NCBI RefSeq assembly: GCF_000321225.1
Contig: NW_004450302.1
Span: forward strand, 3,502,922 to 3,566,921
Direction: 5' to 3'
Length of the DNA stretch: 64,000 bases
Origin: Odobenus rosmarus divergens
Lineage: Eukaryota > Chordata > Mammalia > Carnivora > Odobenidae
Shown here: piece by piece, positions 9,550 through 20,769 of the stretch
Position numbering within the stretch: position 1 is the stretch's first letter
Layout of the letters: every line of letters begins with the position of its first letter
Program-made: the position numbers and the translations under genes
Notes under the pieces: model-generated
Databases searched by the model: none
Told to the model about the DNA's origin: nothing
The model's input: the letters and a program-made list of their open reading frames with translations, nothing else

Positions 9550-12500
9550 GTATCTCCAGTTGCCCGGGGGGTAGGCCACTTTAAGTGTCCCCTTTCTTCT
9601 CCCCCCTCCTCCCTTCTGAGCACGGGGCCCCGTATTCTTCTAGCCCTACTTCCTTTATAGGTGTCCTCAGTTAGAAAGGGTGCCTTAGGTCGGGTGGCCC
9701 TAGCTGGGGTAGGACTGCTCCCCCAGGCAAGGGGCTGCCCCTGGGTCCGAGAGAGTGGGGCGCAGTCATTGGAAACCCAGCTCGGGATAGTGGCCCACGG
9801 CTTTGGCAATGAGGCAATGTCCCCACTGCGAAATCTAGGGCGGGGTGGTACCCCAGCCGGCTGGGGAAAGGGCTGGAGAGTGAGAGGGCTGAGGGACCAT
9901 GAAGGATGGGCGTTTCCTGGGGTAGCTGGGAACTGAGAACTCACAGTCAAGCTGCCTTTCTGCATAGGGGCAGGATAGAGTGGGGGAAAGAAGTACTTAC
10001 CCCTTGGGAACTCGAAGGAAGGTGGGCAGCTACAATTCTATCTGTAAAGGTTTATGACACCCAATGTGGACTTGTCTGTGCCAACGGACTGGGGGACCCT
10101 GAGGTCATGCTGTGCCTGTCAGACTGGGGGCTCTCCAACGTGGGGGCTTTGTCTCCCGGATCAGACTGGGGGCTCTCTGAGATCAGGAATGTGAACCAGG
10201 GGGGCTATCGTTCCCCATCCTACGTAAGCTTCTGGAGGCTAAGAGCCATGTCTGTCCCTTAGACTGGAGACTCCTCAAAGTACTGCGTCTGCCTTTGTCC
10301 AAGCGCTTAGTACACGCCTCTGTCCTCAGGGCTCAGTCTAGAAGGGGCAGGGCGGAAGCTGCATTTTGGGCTGACCCCCAAGGCCGCCTTCCCAGGCTCT
10401 TCCTTCTCCACTCACCGGAGTACTCTGAACCAGCAACAACCAAGCTCATGCTCTGCTTATTAGCTCCAGGGTCTAATAAAGGCCACTTACCAGGTAAACT
10501 CTGGGGCCAGGAAGCAGCTCCAGCATGAAATTAAGTGCTTGTGTGGGATGAGAGGTCGCTGGATCAGGGGGGCAATTCACCTCTGCTTCCTAGAAACCTT
10601 GCCCACCCACCACCCATTTTTCACCGTCTAGAAAAACTTCTCTCCGGGCAAGCTCTCCAAATTCCATCTCCTGGCTATCCACGGGCAGTGATTAGACGTC
10701 ATTTCAGATTTGGCCTCCAAACGGGATGCGGGATGCGGAGGTGTTTGTGATCCTGTTTCCTATTGAGCAACAGTTAATGGGCTCAGAAGTGTTTGTGTCA
10801 AGACCTGGGCACCCCTGCCTGGAGGCACAAGGTTATCCAAGAAGGGTGTACATCATTCCCTGGAAACCCTAGGTCTGATGCCAGACCAGAGTCAAGAAGG
10901 TTCTGGAGTGGGTCCCTGCAGCTCTGAGTGCCTGCCTGGTGCTCTGGGGATTTGTTTTGGGGGCAGGCTGCTCTGAAGGCCAGTTTTGTTGCTTCAAATT
11001 CTCAGCCCACCCCCTCTTGGAGCGGACCTTTCGGCAGCCCCGCAACCTGTTTCCCTTTGATCTTTGGCTCTCAGGCCCTGCGGTGGACACACCAGGGAAA
11101 ATGTAGCCCGGGCCCTGGGAGAGGAAGGAATGTGGGGAGGGTCAGGGGAGGAGATCAGAGAAGATGCCAGATGCTCAGGGGAGCCCACAGCCCCCACCCC
11201 CAGAGCATCTCAGGAGGCTGGGGAATGGAAAAGACGGCCTTCTGAAGTTTCTAGCGATCGGAAGGGCCTGCTGGACTTGATCAAAATAGTTCAGTAAATC
11301 CACTGGCAACTCCATCAGCCTGTCTGCACCATGAGAAGTGCCCTAGTGTGCAGGGGTGGGGACAGAGGGGGCTCTGGTAGACCCTCAGTCCATTGGGGCG
11401 GATTTCCAGGATGTGAAGGGTCAGAGAGGTCACAGGGGGTGGGAAAGCAAGAGGAAGCCCGGATACAAAGGCCAGTGGCCCAGACAGGTGGAGAGCGTGG
11501 GGGTGTACGAAGGGCGTCTAGGACACATGGAAGGCAGCCCAGGAAGGGACGGCGGCAGTATTGTTGCCCGAGAACCCTGGGGTCCCGCTTCCCAGACCCT
11601 CCTGACTTCTGACCGGGGCTCCAGGATGAGAACTGGCGCAGCAGAAGAGCCTGTGGGGCTTGCTGACTCTGCCAGCTCCCAGCGGTGACTCACCACCCCC
11701 GCCATAGCCCGAGGGCCACCGCAGACATTCCAGGCCCAGCGGCCTCACCGCCAGGCAAGCGTGACTCAGAGGGCCGGCTGCAGCCGGGGGAGACTCTGCT
11801 TCGGAGGTACACTTGGTCTTCAAGCTCCCCGGCTGACTCAGAAGGCAGACATCCCTCTCTGGGCTCTCCTACACCAGGTGGCAGATTTGTACTCTTCTCC
11901 TGCAGAGGAGACAGAGGGACAAACTTTGCTGAGTCATCGGGTCTATCCTGGATTCCTAGAAGGGTCACCTCCAGCTTTCCTCCCCAGTCATGTTGCAAAC
12001 CCAGTCGTGGTCCCAAACATTTTTGCCCACATCAGCCCCAATACCCCTCAGACCAAGATACTGTTCAGAGGGATCTTTAAGAAAGAATATACTTAGTCAG
12101 TAAGATTATACTAACTTTGTATGGTGACAGATGGTAACTACATTTATGGTGGCGAGCATTTTGCAACGTATATAATTGTCGAATCACTATGTGACTTACC
12201 CCCAATGAATATAATATCTCAACTACACTTCAATTAAAATAAAGAAAACTCTCCACTAAAAACCGGGAAGGTACTACCGACAACCTCACTTGGCCATCTG
12301 CTATAAGGAATCAGTTTGGAAGTCCCCTCTCAGTTCTAACCCCAAACCCTCTTGCTGTGTTCAAAGTCCATATTTTGTCCACTTTTGTTCATCAAGAAAA
12401 GAGCTCAGCCGTTAGTAAATGCGACCTAATCCATGGGAAGAGAACTGCGGGCAGTGTCCGAACTGGGAGGGGTGGCCGCACGGCTCTCACTTCCAGAGAG

Positions 12501-12920
12501 GGCAAGAGCTAGTGGTGCATTTAGGGTGAAAGGCCAAAGGGCCGGGCGTCCCAGAGAAAGTAGCGTTCCTGACCCCTTCTCTGTCCTGTGGGAGCACCTC
12601 CTAGGGGAGGGAGGGGTGGGGGGAGAAGAGAGGGTTTCCCCTTCCTTTTCCCTGCATGGGGACAGCTTCCAGGGTCCCCAGTGAGGCCCCCCACCACACA
12701 CCCATTCCTGTGATGGGTATGGGGAGGACCTTCTGCAACCTCAGCAACCACACCCTTCTTTAAGGAGACTAGGCAGTAGCCTGTGGGGTGGAGGAGGAGG
12801 TGTTCAAGCCCCAGCTCCTCCCGCCAGCCACTGCCAGGTGAGGTTTGGATTTGGGCCAAGCCCTTATCCACTGTGAGCTTTGAGTTTGCCCATCTCTGAA
12901 TTGGAGATAAGGAAACAGAA
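9550..12920. other. intergenic DNA upstream of GIP, no gene seen
   Basis: Moderately GC-rich, mostly unique sequence. About 10105-10190 carries a degenerate repeat of the word 'agactgggggctctc'. About 12080-12250 is an AT-rich tract ending 'caattaaaataaagaaaact' that may be an old L1 tail. The open frames lack domains and are read as chance. Confidence 0.4.
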
Positions 12921-12923
12921 TCT

Positions 12924-13018
12924 GGGGGCATCTGGCTGGCTCATGCGATGCTTGATCTCAAGGTGGTGAGTTCAAGCCCCACGTAGGGTATGGAGCCTAC
13001 TTAAAAAACAAACAAACA
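12924..13018 (+). repeat. short CanSINE-type element
   Basis: tRNA-like head ('tctggctggctcatgcgatg', 'ttcaagccccacgtagggta') going straight into 'gcctacttaaaaaacaaac', without the CT-rich body of standard CanSINEs. Confidence 0.75.
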
Positions 13019-13205
13019 GCCTCCCCCTCCCCCCCCAAAAAGAAAACCGGAATCAGTCCTCCCTACCTCATAGGTAAGTGTGACATAATGCCATATTAAC
13101 TTGAAGGCACCCTACCAGTGTTGGCGGGGGGTATTCTCTACAATGATCTCCTCCACCTCACTCTATGGTGAGCATTCGGTAAGATGAAAAAACAAAGCCA
13201 GGCTA

Positions 13206-13415
13206 GGACACCTGGGTGGCTCAGTCGGTTAAGCGTCTGCCTTAGGCTCAGGTCATGATCTCAGGGTCCTGGGGCCAAGCCCCGCGAGCCAGCTGCCTGC
13301 TCAGCGGGGAGTCTGCTTCTCCCTTGCCCTTCCCTCTCCCCCTACTCATGCGCATGTGCTCGCTCGCTCTCTCTCTTTAAAAAAAAAACAAAAAAAAAAA
13401 ACAAACAAAAAAAAA
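13206..13415 (+). repeat. CanSINE
   Basis: 'ggacacctgggtggctcagt' head, CT-rich body and a long interrupted A tail. Flanks share 'aaagccaggct' / 'aacccaggct'. Confidence 0.92.
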
Positions 13416-13610
13416 CCCAGGCTGACTCTGCCCCTCACCTGGTACAGGGAAGGCTCGTGAAATTCCCTGTTAGGGGTGAGGGCTGTGCAGACAGACCCGC
13501 TGATGCTACTAGCGGGGTGGGTGTTTTAGAGCAACCTGCTCTTTCTGTGCTGCGGTTCCCATTTCTGTAAAATGGGAGTGCAAAGTTCCTACAACAAAGA
13601 ATTGATTTGG

Positions 13611-13804
13611 GGGGCACCTGGGTGGCTCAGTCAGTTAAGTGGCTGCCTTTGGCTCAGGTCATGATCTCAGGGTCCTGGGATCAAGCCCTGAGTCAGGCTC
13701 CCTGCTCAGCGGGGACTCTGCTTCTCCTTCTCCCTCTTACCCTCCCCCTATTCATGCTCATGTCCTCTCTCTCTCTCTCTCTCTCTGTCTCAGATAAAGA
13801 GAGA
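13611..13804 (+). repeat. CanSINE
   Basis: 'ggggcacctgggtggctcag' head and (CT)n body, flanked by 'attgatttggg' and 'attggtttggg'. Confidence 0.92.
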
Positions 13805-13814
13805 CAGGATTGGT

Positions 13815-14345
13815 TTGGGAAACAAGTATACTGAGCAGATACATTGTGTTACATTGTATCTTGATACATTAGTGATCTTTCCCTGGGTAACAAATCACTC
13901 CAAACTTTAGCAGTGTAAGGCAACAGAGCATTCACTCTCACACAGTTTCTGAGGATTGGGAATCTGGCAGTGGCTTAGTTGGATGCTTCTAGCTCAGGGT
14001 CTTCATGAAGCTGAAGTCAGCTGTTGGCCGAGTTGCAATCTCAGAAGCCTGGGGCTGTAGATCACCTTCCAACCTTGTTCCCACGACTGTAGGCTGAAGG
14101 CTTCAGTTCCTCCCCATGTGGACCTCTCCACACTTCTTCCCTCAGAGCAAAGTCATGCACCTAAGATGAAAGTGTAAGTGAAATTCAGAAATGACATACC
14201 ATCCCTTCAGCTTTATGCTATTGGTCACATAGACCAACCCTGGTATGATGTGGGAGGGACTGCACAAGGCTGTGAATACCAGGAGGTAGGGATCATTGGG
14301 GGCCACCTTAGAGGTTGGCTACCATATACATAATCTGCCCTAAAA
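13815..14345. repeat. old dispersed repeat, family uncertain
   Basis: Contains 'aacaaatcactccaaactttag', 'cacacagtttctgaggattg' and 'ggctgaaggcttcagttcct', words typical of an ancient mammalian interspersed repeat. I cannot name the family with certainty. Confidence 0.45.
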
Positions 14346-14650
14346 AATATTGACCATTATTGTTATTATTACAGAAGGTGCTAGATTCATGAGACATTTC
14401 TGTTTATCGCCATGAACTCTGGTCATTTAATATCTACTTATATTTATTTCAGTCCCCTTCTCTCTGCAAGAGTGAGGATTGAGACGATTTTGTATACAGA
14501 AGACAGATAAAGCAAGAAATTTCTCTAATATTCTACAAAGACCAGCAGAGTACAGATATCAGAATGAGTTGTATTCTAAGACAGTCCTTGCTAGTTAGGC
14601 AGAAAATACTGCATGCGACATACTTATACTAAAAAAAAAAAATGTTTTTA

Positions 14651-14830
14651 GGGGCACCTGGGTGGCTCAGTCAGTTAAGCATCTGACTCAAGTCATGATC
14701 TGGAGGTACTAGGACCCAGCCCCCCCACTCCTGTTGTCAGACTGCACTCAGTGGAGTCTGCTTTTCCCCCTCCCTTGCCCCTCCTCTGGTCATTCTCTCT
14801 CTCTCTCTCATAAATAAAATCTGTAAAAAA
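14651..14830 (+). repeat. CanSINE
   Basis: 'ggggcacctgggtggctcag' head with a degraded body and a TAAATAAAATCTGTAAAAA tail. Confidence 0.9.
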
Positions 14831-14943
14831 ATGTTTTTAACTTGTTGTTTATCTGAAATTCAAATTTAACTGCACATCTTGCACTGTTACTTGCCATATC
14901 TGGCACCCTGGCCTGGAAAGCTTTTTAAAATCCCCATGGCTTG

Positions 14944-15104
14944 GGGTGCCTGACTGGCTCAGTAAGTAGAGCATGCGACTCTTGATCTCAGGGTTGTGAG
15001 TTTGAGCCCCACATTGGGAGTGGTGCCTACTTATAAAATAAAATAAAATAAAATAAAATAAAATAAAATAAAATAAAATAAAATAAAATAAAATAAAATA
15101 AAAT
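14944..15104 (+). repeat. short CanSINE-type element with (TAAAA)n tail
   Basis: tRNA-like head ('tgactggctcagtaagtaga', 'tttgagccccacattgggag') followed by about 14 units of AAATA at 15034-15104. Confidence 0.85.
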
Positions 15105-15190
15105 CCCAGTGCCTCAGCGCCATTCCCAGAGACTCTGATGTCATTAGCCTGGAGATTTTTTAAAGCTTTCATTTTAAAATAATTTAAAAC

Positions 15191-15398
15191 TGGGTGCCTG
15201 GGTGGCTCAGTTGGTTAAGCGACTGCCTTCGGCTCAGGTCAGGATCCTGGAGTCCCGGGATCGAGTCCCACATCGGGCTCCCTGCTCAGCAGGGAGTCTG
15301 CTTCTCCCTCTGACCCTCTTCCCTCTTGTGCTCTCTATCTCTCATTCTCTCTCTCGCAAATAAATAAAAAATCTTTAAAAAAATAAATAAAATAAAAT
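15191..15398 (+). repeat. CanSINE
   Basis: 'gggtgcctgggtggctcagt' head. Target duplication AAAATAATTTAAAAC at about 15176-15190 and 15399-15413. Confidence 0.93.
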
Positions 15399-15404
15399 AA
15401 AATA

Positions 15405-15932
15405 ATTTAAAACTTACAGGGAACTTGCAAAAGTAATACAGATACACCAATTACCCACAGATACACCGATTTTTAGCATTTTGCCACTTTGTTCTATCAT
15501 TCCATTATCTTATAAACATATGAAAGTCAATTATATACATTATGTTCCTTTACCACTTCATAGTTTCATGTATATTTCCTTTTGTGTGTGTGTGTGCGCA
15601 TGTGTGCGTGTGTGCAAAAAGGTGATTTTTTTAAAGCACAGGGACAGGACCAATGGGCAGAAAGAGCTGCTGCCCCATGTATATTTCCTAAGAACAGGGA
15701 GATTCACACACATAACCGCAATAAGTACAATGACGAAATTCAAGAAGTTTAACATTGATATAAAGCATATAGTCCATATTACAAGTTTTTCAATTGTCCC
15801 AATAATGTCTTTTGGGGTATTTCCCCTTCCTTATCAGATTCAGTCCAGGATCACGTATTGCATTTGTCATGTCTCTTATTTTCCTTTAACAGTTTCTCTC
15901 TCAGCCTTTCTTTGTCTTGCATGATACTGACT
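15405..15932 (-). repeat. old L1 3' region
   Basis: Antisense L1-like text: 'aacttgcaaaagtaatacag', 'accgatttttagcattttgc', 'aattgtcccaataatgtctt'. Includes a (GT)n run at 15583-15616. Confidence 0.6.
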
Positions 15933-16123
15933 TAAAAAAATAAAAGACTTTATTTTTTTGAGAGAGAGAGAGAGAGCATGAGCAGAGGGGCAGGGAGGGG
16001 CAGAGGAAGAAGGAGAAGCAGACTCCCCACTGAGCAGGGAGCCCAATGCAGGATCCCAAGACCCTGAGATCATGACCTGAGTCAAAGGCAGATGCTTAGC
16101 TGACTGAGCCACCCGGGGGCCCC
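15933..16123 (-). repeat. CanSINE
   Basis: Antisense: A-tail complement, (GA)n body, ending 'gactgagccacccgggggcc'. Confidence 0.92.
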
Positions 16124-16470
16124 TACATTGACATTTTTGAGGGTACAGGCCAGTTATGTTATCGAATGTTTCTTAATTTGGCTTTGTCTGCTCTTTCTTC
16201 CCTGTTAAATTCAGGTTTTGCCTGGTGGCCAGAATACCATATAAAAATTAGTGTGTCCTTTTCAAGGTATTGCACCTGGAGGCACAAGATGTCTAGCTGC
16301 CCATGATTGATGATAATTTTGGCCACCCAAAGTTTTGTTGGATTTTTCTACTGTGTAGTTACTACTTTTCTCCTTTAATTAATAAGCAATTGACAGGGAG
16401 ACACTTTAAGACAATGTAAACACCCCCTTCTTCATCAGACTTCCCCATCCTCAGATTTATTTAATAACCA
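16124..16470 (-). repeat. old L1 3' UTR fragment
   Basis: Antisense words 'ctactgtgtagttactactt', 'aattaataagcaattgacag', 'gagacactttaagacaatgt' fit an old L1M-type 3' end. Confidence 0.6.
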
Positions 16471-16479
16471 TTGATCCTT

Positions 16480-16673
16480 TTTTTTTTAAGATTTTGTTTA
16501 TTTATTTGAGAGAGAGAGAGCATGAGCGGGGGAGTAGGGGGAGAGGCAGAGGGAGAGGGAGAAGCAGACTCCCAGCAGAGCAGGGAGGCCGACGGGCTGA
16601 ATCCCAGGACCCCAATATCAAGACCTGGGCCGAAGGCAGACACTTAACTGACTGAACCACCCAGGCTCCTCAC
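16480..16673 (-). repeat. CanSINE
   Basis: Antisense copy flanked by ACCATTGATCCTT / ACCATTGATTCTT. Confidence 0.92.
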
Positions 16674-16775
16674 GACCATTGATTCTTGCTTGAAGAAGTA
16701 AACCCATCTTCACTACGATGATGGAAAATGGTTATTTTCCAATTCACCACTCCCTCCACAGTATAGAGGTTTTTA

Positions 16776-16983
16776 TTTTATTTTATTTTTTAAAGATTTA
16801 TTTATTTATTTATTTGACAGAGAGAGACACAGCGAGAGAGGGAACACAAGCAGGGGGAGTGGGAGAGGGAGAAGCAGGCTTCCTGCCAAGCAGGGAGCCC
16901 GATGCGGGGCTCAATCCCAGGACCCTGGGATCATGACCTGAGCTGAAGGCAGACGCTTAACGACTGAGCCACCCAGGCGCCCC
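16776..16983 (-). repeat. CanSINE
   Basis: Antisense copy with a perfect 12-bp duplication TAGAGGTTTTTA at 16764-16775 and 16984-16995. Confidence 0.94.
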
Positions 16984-17116
16984 TAGAGGTTTTTAAAAAC
17001 AGCATCATCAAGGTATAATTGACACATAATTAACTGCACATATTTAATGTAAAGTGTATAATTGATATTTTGTCTTCTCCCATGAAGCCATCATTACAAT
17101 CAAAGTAGTGAATATT

Positions 17117-17337
17117 GGTACACCTGACTAGCTCAGCAGGTAGAGCATGCACCTCTTGATTTTGGGGTAGTGAGTTCGAGCCCCATGTTGGGCAGAGAGC
17201 TTACTTAAAAAAATTGGGGCACCTGGGTTATGCAGTCATTGAGTGACCGAGTCTTGATCTCTGCTCAGGTCTTGATCTTAGGGCCGTGATTTCAAGCTCT
17301 GTGCCTACTTAAAAAAAAAAAAAAAAAATTAAAAAAT
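17117..17337 (+). repeat. head-to-tail pair of short CanSINE-type elements
   Basis: Two tRNA-like heads follow each other (17117-17213 and 17216-17337), each ending 'cctacttaaaa' or similar. A single duplication AAAGTAGTGAA flanks the whole pair (17102-17112 and 17338-17348). Confidence 0.8.
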
Positions 17338-17790
17338 AAAGTAGTGAACATATCTATCATGCCCCGAAATTTCCTTGAGCCCTTTCTCTCCTGCTCACCG
17401 CTTCCAACCACTGACCTGCTTTCTGTTACTATAGATTAGTTTGTATTTTCTAAACTTTTATACAAATGGAATCATACAGTATGTATTCTTTTTTGTCTGG
17501 CTTCTTTCATTCAGCATACTGATTTTGAGATTCAGTTGTAGCATGAGCAATAGTCTGTTCTTTTTTTATTGCTGAGAAAGATTCTTCTATCATATGAATA
17601 TATTACAGTTTGCTTATCAATTTACCTGTTGATGGACATTTAGGTTGTTCAAGTTTTTGCTATTACAAATAAAGCTGCTGTGAACATTTGTGGACAAGTT
17701 GTTTTATGGACATATGCTTTCCTTTTTCTTGAGTAAATACTGAGGATTGGGATATGTTTAACTTCTTAAGAAACTGCCAAACTGTTTTCT

Positions 17791-18226
17791 TTTCTTTTTT
17801 TCCCAGGCGCTCAATAAAAACTTTTAATTATACTTCAGAGATTTTGTACAATGTGACAGTTGACATCCACTGTTAATGTTCACAAGTCCACATTATCATA
17901 CATCAACTGCATCAAAAATAGGGAACGCTTCACGAATTTGTGTGTCACCCTCATGCAGGAGCCGTGCTAATCTCTTCTGCATCATTCCAATTTTTTTAAA
18001 AGATTTTATTTATTTATTTGACAGAGAGACACAGCGAGAGAGGGAACACAAGCAGGGGGAGTGGGAGAGGGAGAAGCAGGCTTCCCGCAGAGCAGGGAGC
18101 CCGATGCAGGGCTCTATCCCAGGACCCTGGGACTATGGCCTGAGCCGAAGGCAGACGCTTAACAACTGAGCCCCCCAGGCGTCCCAGTATCATTCCAGTT
18201 TTAATGTACGCACAGCTGCAGTGAAC
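17791..18226 (-). pseudogene. chimeric U6 snRNA / unknown mRNA retropseudogene, split by a CanSINE
   Basis: On the minus strand the element starts at 18226 with a U6-like 5' end (GCTGTGCGTACATTAAAACT). It continues after the SINE (18187-17993) with GATTAGCACGGCTCC and ACACAAATTCGTGAAGCGTT, ending near 17914, which covers nearly the whole U6 RNA. About 110 nt of unrelated sequence follow (17913-17805), with AATTAAA about 20 nt before its end, then an A-rich tail (17804-17791). An 18-bp perfect duplication, ACTGCCAAACTGTTTTCT, flanks the whole (17773-17790 and 18227-18244). This is the structure of U6 chimeras made by L1 reverse transcriptase switching templates. It has no function that I can see. 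Confidence 0.85.
17993..18187 (-). repeat. CanSINE inside the U6 retropseudogene
   Basis: Antisense full copy. The host word ATCATTCCA occurs at both edges (17981-17989 and 18189-18197), so it landed within U6 sequence after the retropseudogene formed. Confidence 0.93.
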
Positions 18227-18339
18227 ACTGCCAAACTGTTTTCTGAAGTGGTTATAACATTTGACGTGTGAAATGTTTGTTCACATTTTTCACCCATTTT
18301 GGGGGTAGAGGCTTGTTTGTGTTCTTGATATTGAATTTT

Positions 18340-18535
18340 TTTTAAAGATTTTTATTTATTTATTTATTTATTAGAGAGCAAGCGAGAGAGAAACAGCATG
18401 AGAGGGGAGAGAGTCAGAGGGAGAAGCAGGCTCCCCACTGAGCTGGGAGCCTGATGTGGGACTTGATCCCAGGACTCTGGGATCATGACCTGAGCTGAAG
18501 GCAGTCGCTTAACCAACTGAGCCACCCAGGCGCCC
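18340..18535 (-). repeat. CanSINE
   Basis: Antisense copy with a perfect 15-bp duplication TTGATATTGAATTTT (18325-18339, 18536-18550). Confidence 0.95.
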
Positions 18536-19009
18536 TTGATATTGAATTTTGAGAGTTCTTTACATATTTTGGATAAAAGTCCTTTATGAGATGCATGATT
18601 TACAAAATACTTTTCTCCCAGTCTGTGGCTCATCTTTTCATTCTCTTAATGGTTACCTTCTAGAGGCAAGAGGTTTTTTTTTTTTTTCTTTTTGAAATTT
18701 TGATAAAGTCCTATTAATCAATTTGGCTTTTTGAATTTTGCTTTTGGTGGCATATCTAAGATATCTTTGCCTAACTCAAGGTCACAAAGGTTTTCTCCTA
18801 GAAGCCTTATAGCTTTTGGCTTTACAGTTAGTTATATGATGCAAATGATTAAAGTACATGATTGAGTTAATTTTTGTATATAGGATGGGATGTGGAAGGA
18901 AATTTATTTTTTGCATTTAAATATCCAATTGTTTCAGCAGTATTTGTTGAAAAGATTATCCTTTCTCTGTTGAGTTGTCTTTACACCTCTGCATAAAATA
19001 AATTGTGAT

Positions 19010-19193
19010 GGGGTGCCTGGGTGGCTCAGTCGGTTAAGCGTCTGACTCTTGATTTGCTCAGGTCATGATCTCAGGGTCCTGGGATTGAGCCCTATGTTGG
19101 GCTCTGCACTCAGCGAGGAGTCTGCTTGAGATTCTCTCTCTCCCTCTGCACCTCCCCCTGCTATCTCTCTCTCAAATAAATAATCTTAAAAAA
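19010..19193 (+). repeat. CanSINE
   Basis: 'gggtgcctgggtggctcagt' head and a tail 'aaataaataatcttaaaaaa'. TAAATTGTG at both ends. Confidence 0.92.
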
Positions 19194-19203
19194 AATTAAA
19201 TTG

Positions 19204-19420
19204 TGGGGCTCCTGGGTGGCTCAGTAGGTTAAGCATCTGCCTTCGGCTCAGGTCATGATCGCAAGGTCCTGGGATTGAGCCCCATGTCGGGCTCCCTGCT
19301 CAGCTGGAAGCCTGCTTCTCCCTCTCCCTCTGTTGCTCCCCCTGCTTGTGCTTGCTCTCTCTCTCTCTAATAAATAAATAAAATAAAATAAAATAAAATA
19401 AAAAGTCTAAATAAATAAAT
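19204..19420 (+). repeat. CanSINE, tandem to the previous one
   Basis: 'ggggctcctgggtggctcag' head and an (AAATA)n-rich tail. It sits at the right-hand target copy of its neighbour, so it is the later insertion. Confidence 0.92.
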
Positions 19421-19444
19421 AGATTGTGATATATGTGTGGGTTG

Positions 19445-20660
19445 TACTAGAATTTTTATTTATTTATGTTTTAAGAAGATCAAGAGTTGCATGCTCCATG
19501 GACCAAGCCAGCCAGGCGCTCCATGCACTAGGATTTTTAAATGCTGCACTTATATAAGGGCAGGAAGAAGGACTTGGGATCCAGGACAATCAGGCTGGAA
19601 TCCTGGTTTTGCTGCTTATCTGTGGCATAGTTGACTACAAAGTAGAAACCATGAAGCTACCCACCTTAGGTGTTTACCACATTTTACAACATCCTCTCTC
19701 TTTTCTTTTCTTTTCTGCTCTTCTCCTGGGCATAGCGCTGGAACCGGGAAAGCTGGTCCTAAGGAATGTTTCTCTAACCCTAGGCTCCCCAGATCCAGGA
19801 TCTAAGAAGGAAGGAAAGAAGGTGTAATGGGCACAGTAGTATCCATAAACTATTTTCAGTCAGTTAGGATATCTCATGCAAATCAGACATTTGCTCCAGG
19901 CAAGGCTGTATGGACAAATTCCAATTCCAAGTCCCTTTACTTTTGGTGGGAATAGTATAACTTCTTGCCACTTATGTAGAAGCTCTGCTTAGCCACTCAC
20001 TCTGAGAACAATTTATTACTTGGTCATTGGAATTTTTTGATAGGCAACATTTTTCGAAACACTGGGCTCGTGGAAAAATAAAGGAGATCTTAGTGGATGA
20101 ACATAATGGAAACGGCTCACTTAGAGAAAGGAAACAACATGGATCCTGCCCTGAGGTTTCCAGTGTTCTGAAAGGCGTGATCTCACAAGAAACTCCCAGA
20201 CTGATGAGGCAGAAATGGGCTTCAGCCTTAGAGGTTTCCAGTGAATGTACACGAAAACAAAAATGCTCATGCATGGGAGTTGAAAGGAGCAGAATATCTG
20301 CAAGATCCAGGACAGACTGGGCAGGTGTGAATCTGAGTGCTTGGTTCCTGTTTACCATGCTGGTCCTGAGTTTCAGTACACACCATCTCAGTTTATTATG
20401 AATACATGTATAATTAATCAGACCTTTAGCTAAAGTCAAGCCACATCTGTGATTGATCAGGGTGAGTTGCAGTTAACCCTCAACCCTGGTCGCTAATGGA
20501 AGGAGATTTCTGGCTGCCTCAAATCTTGGAAGAATGGATGATCCAAAACTATTCCCTATTTGGTTTGTAAAGGTATTCCAGGGTGGCTCATTTGAATATC
20601 CATCTGACTTTTTTTAAGTTTGTTATAAAAACGTAGTAGTCTAGAAATCTTGAAAAATAT
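19445..20660. other. intergenic unique DNA, no gene seen
   Basis: About 19449-19527 may be a decayed antisense CanSINE fragment (ends 'gccaggcgctcc'). The 124- and 155-residue opposing frames around 19972-20439 have no known domain and overlap each other, so they are treated as chance. Confidence 0.4.
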
Positions 20661-20730
20661 AGTAGAGTCAGGAGAGAGAGAAATGGGGAGAGAGAAAGGG
20701 AGAGAGAAACAGACAGGAATAGAGGGAAAT
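20660..20730 (+). repeat. GA-rich simple repeat
   Basis: Imperfect (GAGA)n tract, 'gagagagaaatggggagaga'. Confidence 0.8.
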
Positions 20731-20769
20731 CCACTAATCTTCTCAAAACCAGAGAGTTATTATTAACAG

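Larger units (their letters stand above)
16984..19008 (-). repeat. old L1 (ORF2 3' end and 3' UTR), interrupted by later insertions
   Basis: Antisense L1 text runs through 16996-17110, 17349-17772, 18245-18324 and 18551-19000: 'gatggacatttaggttgttc', 'gctattacaaataaagctgc', 'aagaaactgccaaactgttt', 'ttggataaaagtcctttatg'. Three younger insertions split it. Confidence 0.8.
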
